DNA of 64,000 nt from Duganella fentianensis. Its GTDB lineage: Bacteria; Pseudomonadota; Gammaproteobacteria; Burkholderiales; Burkholderiaceae_D. The stretch spans positions 868,001 to 932,000 of the forward strand of contig NZ_WWCL01000001.1 of assembly GCF_009857835.1 (NCBI RefSeq), in the 5' to 3' direction. Shown here in pieces: positions 57,369 to 64,000 of the stretch. Under the pieces are notes generated by a model, which was given only the letters and a program-made list of their open reading frames with translations, did not search any database and had not been told where the DNA came from. How positions within the stretch are numbered: the first letter of the stretch is position 1; each line of letters begins with the position of its first letter. Made by a program: the position numbers and the translations under genes.

Positions 57369-58096
57369 CCGGGGTGCTGCTGGCGCTGGCCGGCATCATC
57401 ATCGGCCAGTCGCTGGAAGGCGGCAAGCTGGCCTCGCTGTTCCAGCCGGCGGCCTTCGCCATCGTGGTGGTGGGCACGGTCGGTGCCGTGCTGCTGCAAA
57501 GCCGTTTTGCCAGCTTCAAGCGCGGCCTGCGCATGCTCAAGCTGGTGTTCGCGCCACCGCCGGACACCCGGCTGGCACTGGCGCGCGAGATCAATGCCTG
57601 GAGCCTGTCGGCGCGGCGCGATGGCCTGCTGTCGCTCGAACGTTACATGCTGTCCTCGAAAGACCCGTTCATTACCAAGGGCCTGCGCCTGATCGTCGAC
57701 GGCATCAATCCCGACAAGCTGCGCCAGATTCTGGACGCCGAAATCACCGTGTACGAAACGGAAGAGCGGCTGGCTGTGCGCATCTGGGAATCGGCAGCCG
57801 GCTATTCGCCCACCATCGGTATTCTGGGCGCCGTGCTGGGCCTGATCCACGTGATGGAAAACCTCACCGATCCGAACAAACTGGGCGCCGGTATCGCCGT
57901 GGCCTTCGTCTCCACCGTGTATGGCGTGGGGCTGGCCAATCTGCTGTTCTACCCGATTGCCAACAAGCTCAAGGCCGTGGTCACGCAAGCCGTGTTCCAG
58001 CAGGAGATTGCTGCGGCCGTGTTCTACGACATCGCCACCGGCGACCATACCCGCGTGATCGACGAACGGGTGGCCACGCTGATGCGGGGGCGCTAG
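57350..58096 (+). CDS. motC: Flagellar motor stator MotC (MotA family)
   Basis: A 248-residue MotA/PomA-type stator protein with four membrane helices; IGILGAVLGLIHVMENL is the conserved TM3 segment. The start at 57350 lies inside fliA, preceded by GGGAG. With MotD it forms a stator pair; many Burkholderiales also have MotA/MotB elsewhere. Confidence 0.92.
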   Translation: MDWASVAGVLLALAGIIIGQSLEGGKLASLFQPAAFAIVVVGTVGAVLLQSRFASFKRGLRMLKLVFAPPPDTRLALAREINAWSLSARRDGLLSLERYMLSSKDPFITKGLRLIVDGINPDKLRQILDAEITVYETEERLAVRIWESAAGYSPTIGILGAVLGLIHVMENLTDPNKLGAGIAVAFVSTVYGVGLANLLFYPIANKLKAVVTQAVFQQEIAAAVFYDIATGDHTRVIDERVATLMRGR

Positions 58097-58097
58097 C

Positions 58098-58871
58098 ATG
58101 CAGAACCGGCGCGCCCGCAGAAAGTTCGACGACGAACCGGAAAACCACGAGCGCTGGCTGATCTCGTATGCCGACTTCATCACCCTGCTGTTCGCTTTCT
58201 TCGTGGTGATGTATGCGATCTCCTCGGTCAATATCGGCAAGTACCGGGTGTTTTCCGACGCGCTCGGCGATGCTTTCGGCGGCGCCGGTTCGGCCCAGCT
58301 GATCAACACGGAAGTGCCCAGCCTGCCGCTGCCGAATGTGGCCATCAAGCGCCACGCCGATGCCGTGCGCAAGGAAAAGGAACACATGACCAAGCTGGCA
58401 CAGGACCTGCTGTCCACGCTGGCGCCGCTGGTCAAGGAAGGCAAGGTCAGGGTGACGCAGAACAGCCGTGGCGTCAGCGTGGAAATCAATGCCTCGGTAC
58501 TGTTCGATCCCGGTGATGCGCGCCTGACCGCGGAGTCCACGGAAGCACTGCGCGCCGTCGCGTCGCTGCTGCGTAGCGATAGTCACAATGTGCAGGTGGA
58601 AGGGCATACCGATAACCAGCCTATCCGCAATGCGCTCTTCCCGTCCAACTGGGAACTGTCGGCCGTGCGCGCCAGCAGCGTGGTGCGGCTGTTCGTCGAT
58701 GCCGGCGTGGGGGCGGAACGCCTGACGGCGGTAGGCTATAGCTCGAATGTACCGGTGGCCTCCAATGATGATCCTATCGGGCGCGCGCGCAATCGCCGCG
58801 TGGCCGTGACCATCCTGTCCGGCATACCGGAAACCGTCACGGAAATTCCTACCGGCCTGCCGAATCAGTAA
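58098..58871 (+). CDS. motD: Flagellar motor stator MotD (MotB family)
   Basis: A 257-residue MotB-like protein: one membrane helix with the channel Asp in LISYADFITLLFAFFVVMYA, and a C-terminal OmpA-like peptidoglycan-binding domain (VQVEGHTDNQPI, NRRVAVTIL). It follows motC after 1 bp. Its stop codon is the first unit of a 12-bp tandem repeat. Confidence 0.93.
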   Translation: MQNRRARRKFDDEPENHERWLISYADFITLLFAFFVVMYAISSVNIGKYRVFSDALGDAFGGAGSAQLINTEVPSLPLPNVAIKRHADAVRKEKEHMTKLAQDLLSTLAPLVKEGKVRVTQNSRGVSVEINASVLFDPGDARLTAESTEALRAVASLLRSDSHNVQVEGHTDNQPIRNALFPSNWELSAVRASSVVRLFVDAGVGAERLTAVGYSSNVPVASNDDPIGRARNRRVAVTILSGIPETVTEIPTGLPNQ

Positions 58872-58916
58872 GCGGCAAAGTAAGCCGGAAAATAAGCCGG
58901 AAAATAAGCCGCAAAG
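58869..58916 (+). repeat. Four 12-bp repeats, each starting with TAA, at the motD end
   Basis: TAAGCGGCAAAG, TAAGCCGGAAAA (twice) and TAAGCCGCAAAG follow head to tail. Each TAA is in frame with motD, so four stops occur every four codons. Confidence 0.9.
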
Positions 58917-58921
58917 ACAGC

Positions 58922-58960
58922 AATGGCGACAGCGCAGAGATGCGGTGTCGCCATTTTTTT
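58922..58960 (+). terminator. Terminator after motD
   Basis: Stem AATGGCGACA (58922-58931) with TGTCGCCATT (58946-58955), 14-nt loop, followed by T7. It ends the plus-strand fliA-motC-motD transcript. Confidence 0.88.
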
Positions 58961-59011
58961 CGTGTGCTGTGCCTGCTGCCGCCGGAGGGCAGCAGACGCA
59001 TTGGAAGACTG

Positions 59012-59488
59012 TTAGCCGGCCAGGAAACCGCGGCTGCGTGGCAGGGTGGTGGACATGCCGCCGGGACCGTAGAAATTATTCGGTGCCGCATGGGCAGGGC
59101 GCAAGGCTTGCAGGGCAGCCTGGGTATGGTTCATCTGCTTGTTGATCAGCATGCCGTTGATGCGGTTCAGCTCTTTGGCTTCGCGCGTATGCTGTAACAG
59201 GGCTCGCCACAGTGTGGCGGCTTCGCGGGCGTCGGCGCCGCTGGCGGCCACCCAGGCATCCATGCCGGCTTCTTCGGCCGGATAACCGGCCCGGCCCAAA
59301 GCCCGGTGGCGCTGGGCCGACAGCATGGTCATCTGCGTGACCAGCGTGTTCTTCTTGGTGGTGATGGCCGGCATGCCTTCCATCTCCGCCGCTACCAGTA
59401 ATTGCTGCTCCTGCTTGAGCACATCCACCAGCGTGGACATAATCTGTTGTTCTTCGCGCAGGCTGTTCAGCGGGGTAGCGGTTGCCAT
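59012..59488 (-). CDS. flgN: Flagellar chaperone FlgN
   Basis: A 158-residue helical chaperone for the hook-filament junction proteins FlgK and FlgL. It has the N-terminal REEQQIMSTLVDVLKQEQQL and a Ser/Arg-rich tail, as is usual. The start at 59488 has AGG upstream. It lies 7 bp after flgM and is cotranscribed with it. Confidence 0.85.
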   Translation of the reverse strand: MATATPLNSLREEQQIMSTLVDVLKQEQQLLVAAEMEGMPAITTKKNTLVTQMTMLSAQRHRALGRAGYPAEEAGMDAWVAASGADAREAATLWRALLQHTREAKELNRINGMLINKQMNHTQAALQALRPAHAAPNNFYGPGGMSTTLPRSRGFLAG

Positions 59489-59495
59489 GATGGAC

Positions 59496-59810
59496 CTATC
59501 GTTTACGTGAGTGCAGCAGATCCTTGACGGTGTCGAGTAAGCCATCTGCTACTTTTTCTGAATTGACCTGGAACTGGCCGTCAGCAATTGCGAGCTTGAT
59601 GCGTTCGACTTTTTTAGTGTCGAACACTGCGCTGCTGCTGCCGGTCGAACTGGCCGCCAATGCCTGCCCTTGTGGCGACAGGCGCACATTGTCTGACGTC
59701 GCTGGCGTGGCCGGAGCAGCGGCCTTTTCTGCGCCGCGCGCAGTCGAGGTCGAGGCCGGAGTCGCCGACGGCAAACCAGTGGTGCTCTTCAATGTATCGT
59801 TAATTTTCAC
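59496..59810 (-). CDS. flgM: Anti-sigma-28 factor FlgM
   Basis: A 104-residue anti-FliA factor. The start is GTG (59810) giving VKINDTLKSTTG, with AAGGAA upstream. The C-terminal sigma-binding half (VERIKLAIADGQFQVNSEKV) is conserved. It has its own sigma-28 promoter, creating feedback with FliA. Confidence 0.9.
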   Translation of the reverse strand: MKINDTLKSTTGLPSATPASTSTARGAEKAAAPATPATSDNVRLSPQGQALAASSTGSSSAVFDTKKVERIKLAIADGQFQVNSEKVADGLLDTVKDLLHSRKR

Positions 59811-59857
59811 AGCATTTCCTTCTCTGGTAGGAGTACGAAACTCCGGGATCTGAGTAT

Positions 59858-59884
59858 CTATCGGCACCGTCTTAAGAAACTTTA
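59858..59884 (-). promoter_or_regulatory. Sigma-28 promoter of flgM-flgN
   Basis: On the minus strand TAAAGTTT (59884-59877), 11 bp spacer, GCCGATAG (59865-59858), an almost exact FliA consensus. The start of transcription is expected near 59851, about 40 bp upstream of flgM. Confidence 0.9.
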
Positions 59885-59945
59885 GCGTTGCCTCGTATAA
59901 ACTTCAGATCTGCCGTCGTTACGTCTGTTCCTGCGCACGCTGGCG

Positions 59946-60662
59946 CTAGAAAGCTACCTCTACCATGCCGCCTGCTTTGGCGATGCCACTGATCTGCTGG
60001 CCGCCTGCGGTACGCACTTGCACTACCTGTCCATCGCCGGCTGTGCTCATGGCACGGCCTTCGGAAGACACACTGAAACCATTGCCGCTGGTGATCACGC
60101 GCACCAGCTGGCCCGACTGCACCACCGGTTTGCTGCGCAGCGTATCGAGCCGCAGCGGCGTACCGGCAGGTAAGGAAATATTGGCACTTCGACCAATCAC
60201 TTGCGCCGCTTCGGTGGCGATGCCGGCCGGCAGCATGGTCAGGTCGCCCTTGAGCGTGACCAGCTGGTTGCCGTCTATGCTCTGGCCCTGGGCCAGCGGC
60301 ACGGCACTGGCCACATAGTCACCGATCACGGTCACCGTGGCTTGTACATAGATAGTCCATGGGCTAGGCGCTACGCAGCGCACACCCACCGTGGTCTTGC
60401 CCCAGGCGCGCGCACCGGCCATGAAGAAGGCTTGCGGCTCGGCACAGGCGGCCAGCTGCATGCGCGGATCGATGGCGCCTATGCTCAGCGTTACCTGGCC
60501 CGGCAGGCCGGCCGTCTGCACTTGCAGAAACTGTTCGACGCTGCGGCGCAGGGTGGCCGGGTCCTGGCGCTGCGCGGTGTTCTGGGCAGCAGCCGTGCCG
60601 ACCGCCGTGGCGCTCAGGCAGAGCAGGGCGGCGTTAAGAGTGCAGGCGAGACGAGTATTCAT
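59946..60662 (-). CDS. flgA: Flagellar P-ring chaperone FlgA
   Basis: A 238-residue periplasmic protein with a signal peptide (cleavage near residue 26, AAAQ) that assists P-ring assembly. The SAF domain appears around 120-180 (GDYVASAVPLAQGQSIDGNQ) and the C-terminal domain ends GMVEVAF. It is divergent from flgB and 135 bp upstream of flgM. Confidence 0.92.
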   Translation of the reverse strand: MNTRLACTLNAALLCLSATAVGTAAAQNTAQRQDPATLRRSVEQFLQVQTAGLPGQVTLSIGAIDPRMQLAACAEPQAFFMAGARAWGKTTVGVRCVAPSPWTIYVQATVTVIGDYVASAVPLAQGQSIDGNQLVTLKGDLTMLPAGIATEAAQVIGRSANISLPAGTPLRLDTLRSKPVVQSGQLVRVITSGNGFSVSSEGRAMSTAGDGQVVQVRTAGGQQISGIAKAGGMVEVAF

Positions 60663-60778
60663 GGCAGTTCAGCGGCCGTAGCCGGAAAGAGTCTTTCTGA
60701 TGCTGCCATCTTAAACTTCCGCGCCCCACTTGAATGGATGAATAGGCTGGAAAAGCCCCCCCTTATTGGACGATGGTG

Positions 60779-60793
60779 CGGCACTGCTGATGC
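60779..60793 (+). promoter_or_regulatory. Possible sigma-54 promoter upstream of flgB
   Basis: CGGCAC-N5-ATGC has the invariant GG and GC 10 bp apart, 79 bp upstream of flgB. The match is partial; no enhancer sites were identified. Confidence 0.3.
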
Positions 60794-60871
60794 GTATCAT
60801 CGATCCTGTCATTACACCTTGTCCGTGGTTGGACATTCATCAGTAGGCATGTGGAGAGGTTGGAGGCTGTC

Positions 60872-61297
60872 ATGTTAGGAAAACTCGACGCTTATCTGCG
60901 CTTTAACGAAGCGGCACTGAGCTTGCGCTCGCAGCGCCAGGCTGTGCTGGCCTCGAACATCGCCAATGGTGATACGCCTAACTACAAGGCACGCGACATC
61001 GATTTCACCAGCGCGCTGCAAACGGCCCTGGATAAGAGCGGCGGCAATGTGCCGGCCACGCTGAAGACTACGGCGGCCAAGCATTTCCCTAACCCCCTGC
61101 AAGCAGCCGGTACCAATGCTGACGGTACGCCGCTGCTGTACCGCGGCGTAGTGCAGGGTGCGGTGGACGGCAATACGGTGGATATGGACGTGGAGCGCAA
61201 CCAGTTCACCGATAACGCGGTGCGCTACGAAGCCGGCATCACCATGATCAATGCGCAGATCAAGCACATGATGGCCGCGATCCAGGGAGGTAATTAA
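60872..61297 (+). CDS. flgB: Flagellar rod protein FlgB
   Basis: A 141-residue proximal rod protein. The start at 60872 follows GGAGG. The N-terminal [20 protein letters not shown] is the rod/hook signature. First gene of flgBCDE. Confidence 0.95.
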   Translation: MLGKLDAYLRFNEAALSLRSQRQAVLASNIANGDTPNYKARDIDFTSALQTALDKSGGNVPATLKTTAAKHFPNPLQAAGTNADGTPLLYRGVVQGAVDGNTVDMDVERNQFTDNAVRYEAGITMINAQIKHMMAAIQGGN

Positions 61298-61299
61298 TT

Positions 61300-61707
61300 A
61301 TGTCGCTGTTTAATATTTTCAATGTGTCCGGTTCGGCCATGAGCGCGCAGTCGCAGCGCCTCAACGTGGTGGCCTCGAACCTGGCCAATGCCGACAGTGC
61401 CACCAGTGCCAGCGGCGAAGCCTATCGTGCCCGCCAGGTGGTGTTCGAAGCCACCCCGCAGGCTGGTGACGGCAGCTCCACCGGCGTGCGCGTCAAGCAG
61501 GTGGTGGAAGACCAGTCGCCCATGAAGCAGATGTATGACCCGAAACATCCGATGGCGGACGAAAAAGGCTATGTGACCATGCCTAACGTGAATGTGGTGG
61601 ACGAGATGGTGAATATGCTGTCGGCCTCGCGTTCCTATCAGACCAACGTCGAAACCATGAACGCAGCCAAAACACTGCTGCTCAAAACCCTGACCATCGG
61701 CCAGTAA
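61300..61707 (+). CDS. flgC: Flagellar rod protein FlgC
   Basis: A 135-residue proximal rod protein with [19 protein letters not shown] near the N-terminus and the C-terminal rod/hook signature ([19 protein letters not shown]). It begins 2 bp after flgB, with GGAGG upstream. Confidence 0.95.
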   Translation: MSLFNIFNVSGSAMSAQSQRLNVVASNLANADSATSASGEAYRARQVVFEATPQAGDGSSTGVRVKQVVEDQSPMKQMYDPKHPMADEKGYVTMPNVNVVDEMVNMLSASRSYQTNVETMNAAKTLLLKTLTIGQ

Positions 61708-61723
61708 AACCTAAGAGGCAATC

Positions 61724-62419
61724 ATGACTATTAGCGGAGTAATCGACACGCCCAAGACTTCCACCGTCGCCAGTGCTGCCAGCACGGTGGCCAAGGATAG
61801 CGTGGCAGCCGATCAGGATAAATTCATGAAGCTGCTGGTAACGCAGCTGAAAAATCAGGATCCCTTGAACCCCATGGACAACGCTGCCATGACCAGCCAG
61901 CTGGCCCAGCTGTCGACCGTGACGGGCATAAACAAGGTCAATGCCACGCTGGAATCGCTGCGTACCGACCAGGCCAGTGCGCAGTCGCTGACGGCAACCA
62001 ATCTGATCGGCAAAGGCGTGCTGGTGGCGGGCAAAGGTATCGAACTGTCGAGCAGCACCGACAGCAGCGGCAAGACCACCAGCAGCAGCGTGTTCGGGGT
62101 CGATCTGGCTTCGGCTGCGCAGAGCGTGACGATCTCCATCCAGGACGGTAGCGGTGCCACGGTGCGCACCCTGAGCCTGAAGAGCTCCGACGTGGGCACC
62201 TATCCCATCACCTGGGACGGCAAGACCGATGCCGGTGGCAAAGCTGCCGACGGCAACTATACCTTCACCGTCAAGGCCGTCAGTGGCGGCAAGACGCTGA
62301 GCGATGCTACTGCCCTGCAACTGGCCTCCGTGGCCAGCGTATCGACCGGTAGCGGCGGCGTGAAACTGAATACTTCACTGGGACAGTTCACCATGTCCCA
62401 AGTGAAAGAAGTACTGTAA
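61724..62419 (+). CDS. flgD: Hook-capping protein FlgD
   Basis: A 231-residue scaffold for hook assembly. The N-terminal part has FMKLLVTQLKNQDPLNPMDN, the FlgD signature, and the C-terminal part an Ig/Tudor-like FlgD domain (WDGKTDAGGKAADGNYTF). It precedes flgE by 61 bp containing a small CGCTTC/GAAGCG dyad. Confidence 0.95.
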   Translation: MTISGVIDTPKTSTVASAASTVAKDSVAADQDKFMKLLVTQLKNQDPLNPMDNAAMTSQLAQLSTVTGINKVNATLESLRTDQASAQSLTATNLIGKGVLVAGKGIELSSSTDSSGKTTSSSVFGVDLASAAQSVTISIQDGSGATVRTLSLKSSDVGTYPITWDGKTDAGGKAADGNYTFTVKAVSGGKTLSDATALQLASVASVSTGSGGVKLNTSLGQFTMSQVKEVL

Positions 62420-62480
62420 CGATTAACCGCTTCGCTTTATCTGAAGCGCACTTTAGCTCAAACCTAGCAGGGGGAATACC

Positions 62481-64000
62481 ATGTTCCAACAAGGACTTAG
62501 CGGCCTGAACTCAGCATCCAAATCGCTGGATGTGATCGGTAATAACATCGCCAATGCCAGTACGGTAGGCTTCAAAGGCTCGCAGGCACAATTTGCCGAT
62601 CTGTACGCCAACTCGCTGAACGGCGTGTCGGGCAACAATGCCGGTATCGGTGTGACCACTGCCAAGCTGGCCCAGCAATTCACTCAGGGCAATATCGAAA
62701 CCAGTACCAACCCGCTCGATGTCTCCATCAACGGCGGCGGCTTCTTCCGCGAAGTGGTGAATGGCGCTGTGCAGTATTCGCGTAACGGCCAGTTCCATGA
62801 AGATAATACCCACACGCTGGTGAATGCCCAGGGCGCCCAGCTGACCGGCTATCTGTCCAATGCAGCCGGGGTGATCCTGCTCGGCGCACCAGTGCCGCTG
62901 ACGCTGGACAAGTCCGACCTGACGCCGGTGCAGACCACCACGGCCAACTTCCAGCTGAACCTGAGCTCGGCCGAGAAAGTGCCGGCCACCATCCCCTTCG
63001 ATGCCGGCGATCCGACCAGCTATAACAAGCAGACCGTGCTGAACGTGTACGACAGCCTCGGTACTTCGCACATCATGACCACCTATTACGTCAAGACCGA
63101 TGCCAACACCTGGGACGTGTACGCTGCGGCCGATAACAAGGAGATCGTGTCCGGCAGCGTGGCGGCAGCCATCAATAGCGATGGCACCGTGCAGGGCGCC
63201 CGTACGGCCTACAACGATGCCGTGCGCGCCACGCCGCCTGATGTGGCAGCGATTGCGTCGGCCGCCGGTGCCTATGCCAGCGCCGCCTACAACTCCATGC
63301 TGACGGCCGCTTCGGTGCCACCGGCAGCAGCCTCGCAAGCCCAGCTGGACGCCCTGACGGCCGCCTTCTCGGCACTGGACCCGACTGCCAGCGGTTCGAT
63401 TACCGGCATGACGCCGGACCAGATCAATGCCAAGCTGTCGGCCGCGATTACGGTACCGGCCATCAAGGTTGGCACCCTGCTGTTCGACAAGAACGGTGCG
63501 CTCAATCCGCAGGCCATGGCGCTGATGACGCCGCCACAGACCCTGCCGTTCAACATCAGTCTGCCGATCTTCCCCGATACCGGTGCCCAGCAGCCTATGG
63601 TGGTCTCGACCACTTTCGACAAGACCACCCAGTACGGCAGTGTGACCAACGATCTGGGTTCGGTCCAGAACGGTTATTCGGCCGGTTCGTGGCAGCGTTA
63701 TGCGATCGATGAAAACGGCGTGATTCTGGGCCAGTACAGCAACGGTAAATCGCGCGCCATGGGACAGATCTGTCTGGCCAACTTCGCCAGCGTGGATGGT
63801 CTGACGCCGCTCGGTAACAATGCCTGGTCGGAAAGCTCGGCCTCCGGCACGCCAACCGTAGGGGTGCCGAATGCAGGTTCGATGGGCAAGCTGCGCGCCA
63901 GCTCGGTGGAAACTTCCAACGTCGACCTGACGGCAGAGCTGGTGAACATGATTACCGCCCAGCGCGTGTATCAGGCCAATGCCCAGACCATCAAGACGCA
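62481..64000 (+). CDS. flgE: Flagellar hook protein FlgE, truncated at window end
   Basis: 506 codons of the hook protein, with AGGGGG before the ATG. It has the rod/hook N-terminal signature (SLDVIGNNIANASTVGFKG) and most of the C-terminal hook domain (ELVNMITAQRVYQANAQTIK); only the last few residues are missing. An Ala-rich insertion (about residues 235-325, with ASAAGAYASAAYNS) extends the variable outer domain. No stop falls inside the window. Confidence 0.95.
   Translation, partial: MFQQGLSGLNSASKSLDVIGNNIANASTVGFKGSQAQFADLYANSLNGVSGNNAGIGVTTAKLAQQFTQGNIETSTNPLDVSINGGGFFREVVNGAVQYSRNGQFHEDNTHTLVNAQGAQLTGYLSNAAGVILLGAPVPLTLDKSDLTPVQTTTANFQLNLSSAEKVPATIPFDAGDPTSYNKQTVLNVYDSLGTSHIMTTYYVKTDANTWDVYAAADNKEIVSGSVAAAINSDGTVQGARTAYNDAVRATPPDVAAIASAAGAYASAAYNSMLTAASVPPAAASQAQLDALTAAFSALDPTASGSITGMTPDQINAKLSAAITVPAIKVGTLLFDKNGALNPQAMALMTPPQTLPFNISLPIFPDTGAQQPMVVSTTFDKTTQYGSVTNDLGSVQNGYSAGSWQRYAIDENGVILGQYSNGKSRAMGQICLANFASVDGLTPLGNNAWSESSASGTPTVGVPNAGSMGKLRASSVETSNVDLTAELVNMITAQRVYQANAQTIKT

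Overview
The window is high-GC, gene-dense chromosomal DNA from a betaproteobacterium, most likely an Oxalobacteraceae member (Janthinobacterium / Duganella / Massilia group). Support comes from the order ribF-ileS-lspA-coaBC, the divergent rne/rluC pair followed by HAD phosphatase, Rieske protein and sppA, the flhB-flhA-flhF-fleN-fliA and flgB-E flagellar blocks, and a CqsA/LqsA-type autoinducer locus matching the jqs locus known from Janthinobacterium. Genus is inference. I see no tRNA, rRNA, insertion sequence, prophage or CRISPR array.

Layout. 1-5026 (minus): ribF, ileS, lspA, coaBC (coaBC cut by the window edge). 5197-9051 (minus): a TonB energiser operon, tonB-exbB-exbD-exbD plus a TPR protein. 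9554-14338 (minus): the stress operon prkA-yeaH-spoVR. 14749-18300 (plus): a purine deaminase and a large YbbP-like permease. 18321-22019: a quorum-sensing locus, sensor kinase and response regulator (minus) divergent from the alpha-oxoamine synthase autoinducer gene (plus). 22056-23769 (plus): truncated haemoglobin and rmuC. 23809-26881 (minus): molybdenum cofactor genes moaA and a fused mobA-moeA.

26999-40414 (minus) is the most unusual region: a five-gene operon reading TolC lipoprotein, small HlyD-like adaptor, a 2,524-residue repetitive surface protein, a GAF-HlyD adaptor, and a PqqD-like/M50-protease/HlyD fusion. No ABC or RND motor is present. The giant protein has a conserved-looking N-terminal motif, a DUF4347 domain with a His/Cys pair, about a dozen Ig-like repeats and no RTX repeats. 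I read this as a noncanonical export and processing system for a giant adhesin, and it is my best candidate for an undescribed system.

40655-49807: rne (minus) with a long leader, then rluC, a HAD phosphatase, a Rieske protein and sppA; a small-RNA candidate and a small hypothetical gene; then an RsuA-type pseudouridine synthase and an FAH-family hydrolase. 49947-64000: flagellar genes flhB, flhA, [Rpn-type nuclease insertion], flhF, a degenerate fleN, fliA, motC, motD (plus); flgA-flgM-flgN (minus) with a clear sigma-28 promoter before flgM; and flgB, flgC, flgD, flgE (plus; flgE is cut by the window end).
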